64,000 nucleotides of DNA, taken from assembly GCA_021732085.1 (NCBI GenBank), contig JAKFVQ010000006.1, positions 62,001 to 126,000 of the forward strand, written 5' to 3'. Of the stretch, positions 34,172-44,151 are shown in pieces. This DNA is from Candidatus Obscuribacterales bacterium. GTDB taxonomy: Bacteria; Cyanobacteriota; Vampirovibrionia; Obscuribacterales; Obscuribacteraceae. The first letter of the stretch is position 1. The number at the start of each line of letters is the position of its first letter. The notes under the pieces were generated by a model. The model worked only from the letters and a program-made list of their open reading frames with translations, had not been told where the DNA came from and ran no database searches. A program made the position numbers and the translations under genes.

Positions 34172-34275
34172 GGGACGCCAGCGGTCCCAAGGCTACCCAA
34201 CACTATCAAGCAGCTTGAAATCGGGAATGTAAACAACGACCCGTTAGGCTCAGAATTGAGCCTAACCACGGGTCG
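34172..34275. repeat. Two intergenic hairpins, one long
   Basis: GGGAC-GCCAGCG-GTCCC (34172-34188) is a G+C-rich hairpin like those at 1692 and 25195. A larger one spans 34237-34275: outer arms CGACCCGT/ACGGGTCG and inner arms TAGGCTCA/TGAGCCTA around a GAAT loop, with a 3-nt bulge on the 3' side, for 16 paired bases. There is no T-tract, so it is not a standard terminator of the Skp-like gene. It may stabilise mRNA ends or be a mobile miniature repeat. Apart from a doubtful small frame at 34414, the gap 34127-34615 shows no gene. Confidence 0.65.
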
Positions 34276-34413
34276 CGGCAGGAGGGTGGAAAAGAGCTTT
34301 CGCGTGAACGCTGGTAAGTCAGGTTCGACGATTAGCCTCACAGGTCTAGCTATGAAGGCTTCTGCCTCTTCGACTTAATCAATAGTGAAACCGAAACATC
34401 ATGATCACCCCTT

Positions 34414-34611
34414 TTGCGGGTCAAAGTCTCGAATAGTGCGGTAGCGATACTTTTAGAAAATCTTGAACGATTGCGAATTTCCGGTTGTAATGCGCGAGAT
34501 GAAACATATGCCGTGGTATATGCTGATCAACTGATCCTTAGCGTCGGACTCAAAGAACTTGAGAAGCGACGCCGAACACAATGCTATGAGCAGTGGCAAG
34601 AGGCAAACTAA
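34414..34611 (+). CDS. Doubtful small ORF upstream of the DHH gene
   Basis: A 65-codon frame from TTG 34414 ends 4 bases before the preferred ATG of the DHH phosphoesterase. The sequence (AVAILLENLERLRISGC, LILSVGLKELEKRRR) looks moderately protein-like and helical, but there is no ribosome binding site and no recognised domain. It could be a translation-coupling leader or chance. Confidence 0.25.
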   Translation: MRVKVSNSAVAILLENLERLRISGCNARDETYAVVYADQLILSVGLKELEKRRRTQCYEQWQEAN

Positions 34612-34615
34612 AAGC

Positions 34616-35584
34616 ATGACAATTTCACCAAATCCGACTCCGGACGCAGTGTCGACCTCAACAAAATTCCGACTGGTAACAAGAAGCGATTTCGATGGTC
34701 TAGTCTGCGCGGTCCTTCTCAAGCATTTGAACATGATTGACGACATTTTGTTTGTGCACCCGAAAGATATGCAAGACGGAAAAGTGGCGATCACAGGACG
34801 TGACATCACTACAAACCTTCCTTATGTTGATGGGGTTCATCTGGCATTCGACCACCACTTGAGCGAAACGATTCGAAACGTCGATCAGAAAGACAACCAC
34901 ATCATTGACCCGAATGCACTTTCTGCGGCTAGAGTAGTCTATGACCATTACGGCGGTTTGGATACTTTTCCAGCCCGATGGAATGACATGATGGTCGAAG
35001 TAGATAAAGCCGACGCGGCACAATTCACAATGGACGAGATTCTCAATCCGCAAGGGTGGGTTCTGCTGAACTACTTAATGGATCCCAGAACAGGATTAGG
35101 TCGTTTCAGAAATTTCAGAATCTCAAACTATAACTTGATGATGGACCTTATCGATTACTGCAAAGACCACGACATCAGCGAAATTATGCAAATGCCGGAT
35201 GTGCAAGAACGCGTCCAGCTATATAACGAGCAAGCAGAACTATTCAAGGCGCAAGTTGAACGCTGCTCGACTGTGCACAAAAATTTGATCATCCTGAATC
35301 TGAAAGGCGAAGATCCAATCCACGCAGGCAATCGCTTTATGATCTATGCGATGTATCCGGATACAAATATTTCGATTCACGTCCTTTGGGGATTGAGACA
35401 GCAGAACACTGTATTTGCAATTGGCAAATCGATTGTGAATCGCAGTTCGAAAACTAACGTCGGCGAACTATGTTTGAGCTACGGCGGAGGCGGTCACGAA
35501 AAAGCCGGAACCTGCCAGATCGAAAATGACAAAGCTGACGAAGTAATAAAAGAACTGATCGCGAAAATCAACGCGGACGGCTAA
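34616..35584 (+). CDS. DHH/DHHA1 phosphoesterase (NrnA-like)
   Basis: About 322 residues. DHH-family phosphoesterases hydrolyse short oligonucleotides, pAp, cyclic dinucleotides or polyphosphate with manganese. Motifs are TRSDFDGLVCA (DxDG), HLAFDHHLSE (DHH) and, in the DHHA1 domain, YGGGGHEKAGTCQ, so metal and substrate sites are complete. ATG 34616 is chosen; the frame can start at 34559 or 34586, and none has a strong ribosome binding site. A terminator follows 28 bp after the stop. The exact substrate is unknown. Confidence 0.85.
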   Translation: MTISPNPTPDAVSTSTKFRLVTRSDFDGLVCAVLLKHLNMIDDILFVHPKDMQDGKVAITGRDITTNLPYVDGVHLAFDHHLSETIRNVDQKDNHIIDPNALSAARVVYDHYGGLDTFPARWNDMMVEVDKADAAQFTMDEILNPQGWVLLNYLMDPRTGLGRFRNFRISNYNLMMDLIDYCKDHDISEIMQMPDVQERVQLYNEQAELFKAQVERCSTVHKNLIILNLKGEDPIHAGNRFMIYAMYPDTNISIHVLWGLRQQNTVFAIGKSIVNRSSKTNVGELCLSYGGGGHEKAGTCQIENDKADEVIKELIAKINADG

Positions 35585-35611
35585 CGGCTTTACCACGACG
35601 ATGACAGAATG

Positions 35612-35643
35612 AAAAAGGATCGCAAGCAATGGCGATCCTTTTT
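35612..35643 (+). terminator. Intrinsic terminator, probably bidirectional
   Basis: A perfect 12-bp stem, AAAAAGGATCGC/GCGATCCTTTTT, with an 8-nt loop, ends the DHH gene. The A-tract on its left side gives the same structure on the other strand, so it could also terminate the Gly-rich gene that converges from 35730. Confidence 0.85.
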
Positions 35644-35729
35644 CTTGAGCCACACATTTAGCATCAGCGTCACAGAGTCCACTTGTGAGTAGTCACAAAA
35701 AGCGTGAGCTCAAGTCTTCGCGGCTATCG

Positions 35730-37115
<1,386 letters not shown>

Positions 37116-37223
37116 GGATAACCTCCTGAGTCTTGCGAGAGCCTACAACCTCATAACGTCAAAAGGCTGCAAAAAGTTCAATTTAGCGAACGAGACGCTT
37201 AACATTGTGCAACATTTCGGAAC

Positions 37224-37517
37224 CTATCCCGAAATGGTCACAGGGATGGAGTTTCGGATCAGCTCTTCCTTCTTTTTCTTGGAGAGCTGCTTTATCTGAT
37301 ATTCCATCCTCATCGCCTCATTCTTACTCTCAAAAGACCACGAGGCAACTAATTTAACAGGGAGGCGCACGCGAGTGTATTTTGCACCGCGACCAAGATT
37401 ATGCACATCAATGCGCTTCAAAAGATCAGTCGTCCACCCGGTATAAAGGGTGCCATCAGAACATTCGACCACATACGCGTAGAAACTTTGCACGCTCGTC
37501 ACTGAATGCGATACCAT
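37224..37517 (-). CDS. GIY-YIG nuclease-superfamily protein (YhbQ-like)
   Basis: About 97 residues forming one GIY-YIG domain. It has [24 protein letters not shown] (the GIY-YIG pair reads YVV-YTG, as in UPF0213 members), [11 protein letters not shown] and a Glu in [10 protein letters not shown]. Small stand-alone members have nuclease potential but poorly known roles, probably in DNA repair or damage response. ATG 37517 is chosen over two GTG codons just upstream. Confidence 0.85.
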   Translation of the reverse strand: MVSHSVTSVQSFYAYVVECSDGTLYTGWTTDLLKRIDVHNLGRGAKYTRVRLPVKLVASWSFESKNEAMRMEYQIKQLSKKKKEELIRNSIPVTISG

Positions 37518-37573
37518 CACCACTATTAGTATTATATCCTCAACGCAGTAAATGACTAATTAAAGATCACCGC

Positions 37574-40500
37574 TTACGAAATTGCAGGAGCAGGAACAGT
37601 CTCTGCACCGCCATCTTGGACAAGACGGCAGAACATATTCAACAGAGCCGCTTGCTCTACCGTCGTGCAGGAGTGGCGAGAAAGTGACGAGTTCGCAACT
37701 ACTATCGCCAAAATTTTCGCCCTGGAGATTGCAACATTCAATCGTTTCTTACTCAGCAAAAATTCCATTCCACGAATCGAACTGCCAAGATCACTGGCCG
37801 CCATACTAATAATCACAACCGCTGCCTGGCGACCCTGAAACTTATCAACGGTCCCCACTTCCGCGCCGGGAACAGCCTCGCGAAGAAGCCTTACCTGCTG
37901 ATTGTATGGTGCAACAACTAGCAAATCATCAAGTGAAAACGATCTGCGCCCACCTTCATCCTCGATTTCAGATTCCAATAATTCCCCTATGATTTGTTGA
38001 ATCATAGCAATCTCTTCAAGACTGGATTGCGAGTTACCGCTATGAACGCAATCTTGGAAAATCAACCCAGCATCCTTACTGAGAAAGCGTGGCTTAGCCG
38101 GCAAGATGAGCTTCCGCATGGCGGTTTGCTTTGCAGCGTGCAGGCGGTCCTCGTACACCGCCGATGATACTATCCGGCAAAGACGCGGGTGCATACGCTT
38201 TGTTTGTCCCAGAAAGATCCCTTGATCCGGAGGCACAGTAGCCTGCTCGCCCAAGAGATACTCAAGACTAGACATTCCACTTTCGCCGGGGTGAGAACCT
38301 TTCACAGGCTGATCAAGTTGAAGCTGGTCTCCAAGAAAAATCAGGTTGCGCGCAGCACGGCTCATCGCGACGACGTTTGCAAGACAAACTTGTCCGGCCT
38401 CATCAATGAATAGAAAATCGAATTGAGAAGCCATTGAAGCACGGCTGAAGTACCAGGCAGTTGCCCCCACGAGCTTAATGTCATCGAATGATTCATCGAG
38501 CTTCGGATCTGCTACATGGCGGACCAAATCGCCTGCGAACTTGGGCGCCTTGCTACTGGTATCATGTCCGACTTTCCAGCCAGCAAACGAAACACCACGC
38601 TCAAGCGCAAAAATACTAACTTGTTCAAGCATGTGCTCAATGGCTTTATGAGAATTCGAACTCACTCCGACCCTGTATCCGCGACGGATAAGCTCGACGA
38701 TTGTGTTTGCTCCGACGTAGGTTTTTCCAGTGCCTGGCGGACCTTGAATGCAAAGATAACTGTTATCCAAATTTGCAATTACGTTTGAGACGGCTTCCCA
38801 TCCGTCTGCATCCTCTGCAAGCAACGGGCGACCCGTCTTCCCCCCCTTAACACGAGGCGAGGAACGCAGGAGAAAATCATTTAGACACGATGACAACGAT
38901 GACTTATCGAGAAATTCCTCGGCTTGCTGGCGCACCGATTCTTCAAGCGCATCATGCTTAACGAGCTCCTTGCACACCAGGTGCCCGTTCTCGAAAGGCG
39001 CGCCTTTCTTCTTCGAACGACGCAAGTTCAGAATGCCTCGATCGGTATCTATGTCTTCAATTTTGCATTCAGATTTTATGTCATGGTGAAAGATTACCGT
39101 ATCGCCCTTTTGCAATTTCACGTCCTGATCAGGATCGAAACTGTATTGGTATAAATAGGATTGCGCAAGCTCAACTGGCCCCTGTTCCGTCCTTGAAACA
39201 CTGGCAATGCAATTTGCATCGGCGAAGAGCTCTTCATCGGACTGGGACATGCGGTCAAAAATTTCCCACCACACAACCTTTCGCTCACGTCCATAAAAAT
39301 TCAAAAGATGAGCGAACAGCTCAAGCAAACGCTGCCTCTGAGAGGAAGGATCAGCAGATTGAAACTCGTCTGAAGAAAAAATTCGTTCTGCAAGTTCCTC
39401 GTTCGGTGTTAGTGGTTTGACGACCGGTCGATCGGCATTCTCCGGGATTGCAATAAATTCGATTGACGCTTCGCTTTGCCGGTCGCGCATCCAATTAATA
39501 AGCTTGGCAGTTGATTGACAGTCGACCATATTGTAATGGCGAATCTCACCGAGCAATTTGGAACTCTGCCAATCACTTCCATCGGGATTCTCCAACCAAT
39601 TTTCATAGAAGACAATCGAGTCGGTCGCCTTGGAGACATCGCCTCCACGCTTGTCCATATAGAGCTGTTCGACTTTCTTGATCGAATAAGACTCTGCTCC
39701 TATGATCATCGATTGGCGAATTATTGAATAGAGATCCACAAAGGTATTGGCGCGCAACAAAATGTCCAATTTCTCTTCTCTGGTTGCATGCCGGCTTGCT
39801 AGCCGCCTCATGGCGGATACTTCGTAGGCACCATAGTGATAGACATGCATCTCTCGATCGGACTTCCACCGTTCAAAAAGCCAATCGACGAACTGTTCGA
39901 AAGCTTCTTTTTCACCCTTGCGATCATGAGCCCACCAGTCATGAAACGTCTCGACGCCTTCATCAAAGGCTATCGCGCCAAACAAATACTCGAGCCCGCC
40001 CGCTACATGCGGATAGCCTTCCATATCAAAATAGACGTCGAACTTTGAAGATGGGGGAAGGCGCACAAGCCCTTTCCTTTTTTCTTCCTCAGTGCTGCCA
40101 AAATTGATCACCTTGAACCTTGGCTTATCCAGACCGCGCGACTCCATTTGCAGCCTGGCCTGCAAACTAAGTGTTTTGAATGTCGAATTATTGATCTGAT
40201 AAGAGTTCAGCGCTGAACTAAATTCGGATTTCCAACTGCCTTGTCGCGAATTCACATTCAAATCAGTTTCACTTGCGTGCAAGGACGCCAGCTGTGCGAC
40301 AGTTCGTATACCAGCCGAATGTAAGCGTTTTATCTGCGATTTCCGAATACCCGCAACCAGTGATAATTCGTCTCTTTCCTCAATAATTTTCCGTGCTTCC
40401 TCTTTCCACCGGCTATAATCGCCGACTTCAATATAGTCGGGCAGCGCGCTGGGATCAAAGTCTGCCTGAAATTTCAGGAACTGATCTTTGATTGATTGAT

Positions 40501-41056
40501 AATAGAAGTAATAGTCCTGCGTTCGGAACGACTTAATATCCTTTTCTCCAAGGACTACGGCGACGGCAGCTGGCAATCGCCCTTGTAATTCGAGAAGCAT
40601 CTCGGCATAACAACAAAGCTGGATCAAAAAATATGGCTTTGGTTTGCGCGCGAGCTTAGTATCCCAAACTTCATAATGGAAATCGCCCAGCAAAGAAGCG
40701 CCAGATCGCCGCACAAGAAAATCCGAAAGCCCTGCAAACTGATCCTTACGCAAATAGGCTTGATATATGACTTCATGCCCAGCCTTCATCGCGTCGATTG
40801 TGGCATCGAAGCCCGCCTGATTGCGCTCCGTGATTACGCAAACATCTTTCGATTCACGATGTAATTGAGCAAGAAAGTCAGCCTCGTGTTGCAGACCTTT
40901 CTTGCGGATCAACTTCGAGCTTTCATCGTCAGGATCAGGCTGCACTGAATCAGGAGCTTCCAGATAGCGACGGTCCATCCATGAACTAAACGGGTCAGAA
41001 AGAAAAGTGATTAGATCACTTGGCGAGTATATAAGCACTCCACCACTTTTTTGCAT
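37574..41056 (-). CDS. TM0106-type RecB-like nuclease fused to SF1 helicase
   Basis: The 1160-residue protein has three parts. Residues 1-260 are a RecB/Cas4-like nuclease region (GDFHYEVWDTKLARKPKP supplies the D and ExK-like residues; FLIQLCCYAEML follows). Residues about 330-530 hold an RNase H-like exonuclease domain (VYFDMEGYPH, HVYHYGAYEVSAM, DLYSIIRQSM). The C-terminal half is a Dna2/Nam7-like superfamily-1 helicase with GPPGTGKT near 770, FLFIDEAGQ, FLGDQLQL, VDKFQGRQ and LNVAISRAK. It probably processes DNA or RNA ends in repair or defence. It stands alone, without CRISPR or restriction genes nearby. Confidence 0.9.
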   Translation of the reverse strand: MQKSGGVLIYSPSDLITFLSDPFSSWMDRRYLEAPDSVQPDPDDESSKLIRKKGLQHEADFLAQLHRESKDVCVITERNQAGFDATIDAMKAGHEVIYQAYLRKDQFAGLSDFLVRRSGASLLGDFHYEVWDTKLARKPKPYFLIQLCCYAEMLLELQGRLPAAVAVVLGEKDIKSFRTQDYYFYYQSIKDQFLKFQADFDPSALPDYIEVGDYSRWKEEARKIIEERDELSLVAGIRKSQIKRLHSAGIRTVAQLASLHASETDLNVNSRQGSWKSEFSSALNSYQINNSTFKTLSLQARLQMESRGLDKPRFKVINFGSTEEEKRKGLVRLPPSSKFDVYFDMEGYPHVAGGLEYLFGAIAFDEGVETFHDWWAHDRKGEKEAFEQFVDWLFERWKSDREMHVYHYGAYEVSAMRRLASRHATREEKLDILLRANTFVDLYSIIRQSMIIGAESYSIKKVEQLYMDKRGGDVSKATDSIVFYENWLENPDGSDWQSSKLLGEIRHYNMVDCQSTAKLINWMRDRQSEASIEFIAIPENADRPVVKPLTPNEELAERIFSSDEFQSADPSSQRQRLLELFAHLLNFYGRERKVVWWEIFDRMSQSDEELFADANCIASVSRTEQGPVELAQSYLYQYSFDPDQDVKLQKGDTVIFHHDIKSECKIEDIDTDRGILNLRRSKKKGAPFENGHLVCKELVKHDALEESVRQQAEEFLDKSSLSSCLNDFLLRSSPRVKGGKTGRPLLAEDADGWEAVSNVIANLDNSYLCIQGPPGTGKTYVGANTIVELIRRGYRVGVSSNSHKAIEHMLEQVSIFALERGVSFAGWKVGHDTSSKAPKFAGDLVRHVADPKLDESFDDIKLVGATAWYFSRASMASQFDFLFIDEAGQVCLANVVAMSRAARNLIFLGDQLQLDQPVKGSHPGESGMSSLEYLLGEQATVPPDQGIFLGQTKRMHPRLCRIVSSAVYEDRLHAAKQTAMRKLILPAKPRFLSKDAGLIFQDCVHSGNSQSSLEEIAMIQQIIGELLESEIEDEGGRRSFSLDDLLVVAPYNQQVRLLREAVPGAEVGTVDKFQGRQAAVVIISMAASDLGSSIRGMEFLLSKKRLNVAISRAKILAIVVANSSLSRHSCTTVEQAALLNMFCRLVQDGGAETVPAPAIS

Positions 41057-41135
41057 CTACTCTATATACTTCCTATCTGCCACTCAGCGATTGCTTCTCA
41101 CTGATTGTATTGTGCCACTACGATTGAAGATTATA

Positions 41136-41639
41136 TTACAAGGAATGCACAGAGCCACGCAAAAGACCGAACCAACGCTTCGGAATCAAATTTAGAACAT
41201 TTGCAAACGGGTCAGGAGCATCATGTTCATTGCTATATTCATTCATAACAATAAATGTTTGATGAACACAATTGTGCCGCGCCAAATGCCAGCCGCGGGA
41301 TCGTAAGCCATGAGCGGCCTCAATGGCTAGTTGCGGCTGTGCAGTTTCGACATCTATTACTTTGTAGGCATGATACCGTATGTGATGACCACTGCGCATC
41401 ATCTTCAGCATATCGTCTTGCCTGCCATGCTCGACCCACCAATCGATGTCTCCCTCGGCAGGGACATTCATGTAATTCACCCATTCCGGTAAATTCCACC
41501 AATCGTGTTTCCAAAGGTGGTCAGTGGAGCCATAGAAATATTCATCATTAGCGACCTTGAGACCCCAACCTACATGCCCGAAGCGCGCCGCTTGCAGGTA
41601 ATTGATGAAAACAAAAATTTCCCCGTTCTTGTCCATCAC
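41136..41639 (-). CDS. Putative permuted papain-like (NlpC/LRAT-type) protein
   Basis: A 167-residue protein of unknown function. An early FGHVGWGLK segment and a later RHNCVHQTF are the positions where permuted papain-like folds (LRAT, H-REV107, DUF4105-like) carry their His and Cys. The residues between are Trp/Tyr/His-rich. The assignment is inferred from these motifs only. It has no signal peptide. Start is GTG 41639 or ATG 41636, without a clear ribosome binding site. It is divergent from msrA. Confidence 0.5.
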   Translation of the reverse strand: MMDKNGEIFVFINYLQAARFGHVGWGLKVANDEYFYGSTDHLWKHDWWNLPEWVNYMNVPAEGDIDWWVEHGRQDDMLKMMRSGHHIRYHAYKVIDVETAQPQLAIEAAHGLRSRGWHLARHNCVHQTFIVMNEYSNEHDAPDPFANVLNLIPKRWFGLLRGSVHSL

Positions 41640-41711
41640 TAAAAGCCGTCTAGCCCATTTTGTCGCCCCGTCGAATACCCAGTATAAGTCTTTAGAAGGT
41701 GTTTAGCACAA

Positions 41712-41734
41712 GTATCCAAAGAACAGGATACAAT
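41712..41734 (+). promoter_or_regulatory. Inverted repeat and possible -10 upstream of msrA
   Basis: GTATCC (41712-41717) and GGATAC (41726-41731) form a 6-bp inverted repeat with an 8-nt spacer. TACAAT (41729-41734) overlaps its right arm and could be a -10 element, which would make the repeat an operator. No good -35 is visible. Confidence 0.3.
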
Positions 41735-41776
41735 CTATATAGCATTCAAACAGCTCTATGTAGCGATGAGGTCAAC

Positions 41777-42241
41777 ATGAAGAAAGCGTATTTTGCAGCT
41801 GGTTGATTTTGGGGACCTGAGGACTACTTCCGTAATTTGGCAGGAGTCCTTGACACCGCGGTTGGATACTGCGGAGGAACAACCAATCAACCCAATTATG
41901 AAACAGTATGCTCTGGCAGGACGGGACACGCAGAAACTGTAGAAGTTACATTCGATCCTGAAACGATAAGCTACTCAGGTTTATTGAAGCACTTCTATTC
42001 GATTCATAATCCAACGCAAGGAAACAGGCAAGGGTTCAACATCGGCAGTCAATATCGCTCAGCGATCTTCTGCTCCGATGACGAACAGCTGGCAGAAGCA
42101 GAAGCTTTAAGAGATGCAATCGAACAGCAAGCAAACAGAAAGCTGACGACGGAAATAGCTCCGCTGAAAACGTTCTGGCGCGCAGAAGAGTATCACCAGC
42201 AATACTATTTGAAGCACAAGGTTGGCGCTTGCAGGATCTAG
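41777..42241 (+). CDS. msrA: Peptide methionine sulfoxide reductase A, predicted selenoprotein (UGA = Sec)
   Basis: MsrA reduces methionine-S-sulfoxide in proteins. The frame from ATG 41777 (GAGGT 4 nt upstream) reads MKKAYFAAG, then TGA at 41804-41806, then FWGPEDYFRNLAGVL and on to a TAG at 42241. In MsrA the motif is GCFWG and its Cys is the nucleophile, so the TGA sits exactly on the catalytic residue. Read with selenocysteine, the product has 154 residues, the usual length. The family motifs VGYCGG, VCSGRTGHAE, IHNPTQ and NIGSQYRSAIF are intact, which argues against decay. A SECIS-like hairpin follows. A standard gene caller would start at a downstream codon and lose the active site. Selenoprotein MsrA is known in some algae and bacteria. 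The alternative is a nonsense mutation or TGA recoding. Confidence 0.85.
41819..41851 (+). promoter_or_regulatory. Candidate bacterial SECIS element in msrA
   Basis: Directly downstream of the in-frame UGA the mRNA can fold. G41819 to U41825 (GAGGACU) pairs with A41845 to U51 (AGUCCUU, one G-U). After an A-G mismatch come C27-G43 and U28-A42, a U-C mismatch, then C30-G40 and C31-G39. The apical loop is GUAAUUU (41832-41838). The loop starts with GU, and 25 nt separate UGA from the loop G, within the range accepted for SelB-bound bacterial SECIS elements. Pairing was done by hand. Confidence 0.65.
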
Positions 42242-43824
42242 CGAGCTGCTTTCTTTTTCATATCTGCTTCCAGCTCTTTCAGCGTTGATTCCAGTACTAG
42301 CAGAGAATCGCAGCCTCCGGGGTTTTCTTTTCGCAGCTGCGCGATAACAGTCTTGAGTTCCCGGATCGCATCTTCCTTTTGGTTGAGCTTATACCTCACC
42401 TTTGACCATCGCGATACGGCAGTGCCAAAGTCTTTGCTTTCGTGTTTTTCGGACCAGATCTTATAGGCTGCATTACGGGCCTCAAGCAATTGCCCCTCAC
42501 CGGTCGCTAGCCAGTTGTGACGTACATCCTCATTATCGAGTTTGAATTCATATAGCTCATCCCTGGATAAACCTAGCATCAAGTCAAGTTCAAACTGCTC
42601 TTTCCACACTTTACGAAGCGCCGAGGTCGCGAGTTCATCTACTCTAATAAAATACCGGCGCGCCCGTTTTGGATTCACATCGCGCCACTTCATCCCTAAT
42701 TCAAATGCACTGCGCGCCTCGGTCTTGAGTTCAAGCAGATCCATGCTGTCCTGATAGTCCTTCAATCCTTTTCTATCGGATTGAACGTTTACTAGGTTCG
42801 CCTGATTACTTTTGCTATTTCCCATTTTTTGCTGAAATGTTGTGGCGACGCCTCCACCTAGCGCGCCCCCAAAGAGCACCGACAAAACCGCTACTAAAAT
42901 TAGAGATTTTGTCCCGGGTTTAGCCGCCTTGTTAGTATTCATCTGTAGAGTTTGGGTTTGCATCTCTTCTAGTTCCGGCATCAAGGCCCCCTTAAAGGCA
43001 TTTGCATCGTTGAATCTACCCTCTGGATCTTTAGATAGCGCCCTCCTCAAGAAGCGGGTCAGTCCGGCACCGTAGTGCTCAGTGAATCTAGCGTCAAGTG
43101 GTGCTTCCTCTTGCAAATGCTTATACATCACTTCTAAGGCAGTATCGCCCGTAAAAAGTTTTTCGCCCACCAGGCATTCATACAGAACGCAAGCCAGAGA
43201 GTACAAATCACTCCTCTGATCCAACTTCTGATCGCGACATTGCTCGGGGCTCATGTAGTTCGGAGTACCAACAAGGAAGCCACTTTCCGTAAGCTTCAAG
43301 CTGTCTTCCTTATTGATTGACTTTGCAATACCAAAATCCAGCAATTTGACAGTCGCGATCGAAGCACTGTCATCATTCTGCAATTGCAGCATCACGTTTG
43401 CAGGCTTAATATCACGATGTAGAAGGCCGCTTTTATGGGCGTAATCCAGAGCAGAACATAAAGCCTCGAAGATCGATTTCAACTGTTCGCGATGCAAACG
43501 TCCCTGCCTTTTTAAAAGGTCAGCGAGCGACTTGCCCTGAATGTATTCCATGACGATATAAGCTTCTCCAGAAGATAGCTCTCCGGAAGAAAGAATCTTC
43601 ACGACATTTGGATGATCCAGTGCAGCGGTGTGCTTGGCCTCACGCAAGAATCTGGTTAGCCCCAATTCTCCGATGGCTGACTCCAAAATGATCTTGACCG
43701 CCACAGTTTGGTCCATCAGTCGATGTCGCGCCTTAAAAACAGTCGACATTCCGCCCGAGCCAATAACATCGATAATGTCGATGTTCGGTATCTCCGGACC
43801 TATCCGTGTTGCACTTTCATCCAA
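42238..43824 (-). CDS. Membrane Ser/Thr protein kinase
   Basis: The 528-residue protein has an N-terminal kinase domain (about 15-280) with IGSGGMSTVF, VAVKII, HRDIKPANV, DFGIAK and YMSPEQ, all active-type. A transmembrane segment near 305-325 (LILVAVLSVLFGGALGGGVA) is followed by an extracytoplasmic helical region (350-528) resembling degenerate TPR-like helices. It begins at TTG (AGGA about 9 nt upstream). Its stop overlaps the end of msrA by 4 bp, convergently, so read-through could affect msrA. Targets unknown. Confidence 0.9.
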   Translation of the reverse strand: MDESATRIGPEIPNIDIIDVIGSGGMSTVFKARHRLMDQTVAVKIILESAIGELGLTRFLREAKHTAALDHPNVVKILSSGELSSGEAYIVMEYIQGKSLADLLKRQGRLHREQLKSIFEALCSALDYAHKSGLLHRDIKPANVMLQLQNDDSASIATVKLLDFGIAKSINKEDSLKLTESGFLVGTPNYMSPEQCRDQKLDQRSDLYSLACVLYECLVGEKLFTGDTALEVMYKHLQEEAPLDARFTEHYGAGLTRFLRRALSKDPEGRFNDANAFKGALMPELEEMQTQTLQMNTNKAAKPGTKSLILVAVLSVLFGGALGGGVATTFQQKMGNSKSNQANLVNVQSDRKGLKDYQDSMDLLELKTEARSAFELGMKWRDVNPKRARRYFIRVDELATSALRKVWKEQFELDLMLGLSRDELYEFKLDNEDVRHNWLATGEGQLLEARNAAYKIWSEKHESKDFGTAVSRWSKVRYKLNQKEDAIRELKTVIAQLRKENPGGCDSLLVLESTLKELEADMKKKAAR

Positions 43825-44151
43825 ATCGCTTGGTCCTGCTTGAAGCGTCGTGGAAATCCCGCGTGATCAAACAGTACCCACTTTTGACATCAATTAAATA
43901 CGAACACGCACGGTTCAGAAACCATTCGTTTCACGCTAGTACGCCCGCATGGACCTCCTTTGATGGTGGCCCGGATAGTCGGACAGTTTTGGGGTAGGCA
44001 AACGATCCTTGCCTAAAACCATCAATCGCCGTAGGAGCGTGTGCGTGTTAGAGTTAGCGGTTTTCCCAAATGCCAATCGTGACGGATGTCAATGATCGGA
44101 ATTCCGGGCCACTACCTTAAGGTGACCGAACGAATCAGCAGTCAACCTTAA
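43825..44151. other. Intergenic gap
   Basis: About 330 bases upstream of the membrane kinase and downstream of the Pro/Lys-rich protein gene. A 7-bp hairpin TAGGCAA/TTGCCTA with 7-nt loop lies at 43995-44015 without a T-tract. The frame 43806-43997 overlaps the kinase start and looks spurious. Nothing else is recognised. Confidence 0.5.

Noticed and set aside
37574..41056. Component of a CRISPR or restriction defence island
   Set aside because: The nuclease-helicase is alone. Neighbours are a GIY-YIG protein and an unrelated small protein, and TM0106-type proteins are common outside defence loci.
41804..41806. TGA in msrA as an ordinary nonsense mutation or a frameshift
   Set aside because: The frame is the same before and after, no other defect is present, the codon is exactly the catalytic position, and a SECIS-like hairpin follows. 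It is kept as an alternative, not preferred.
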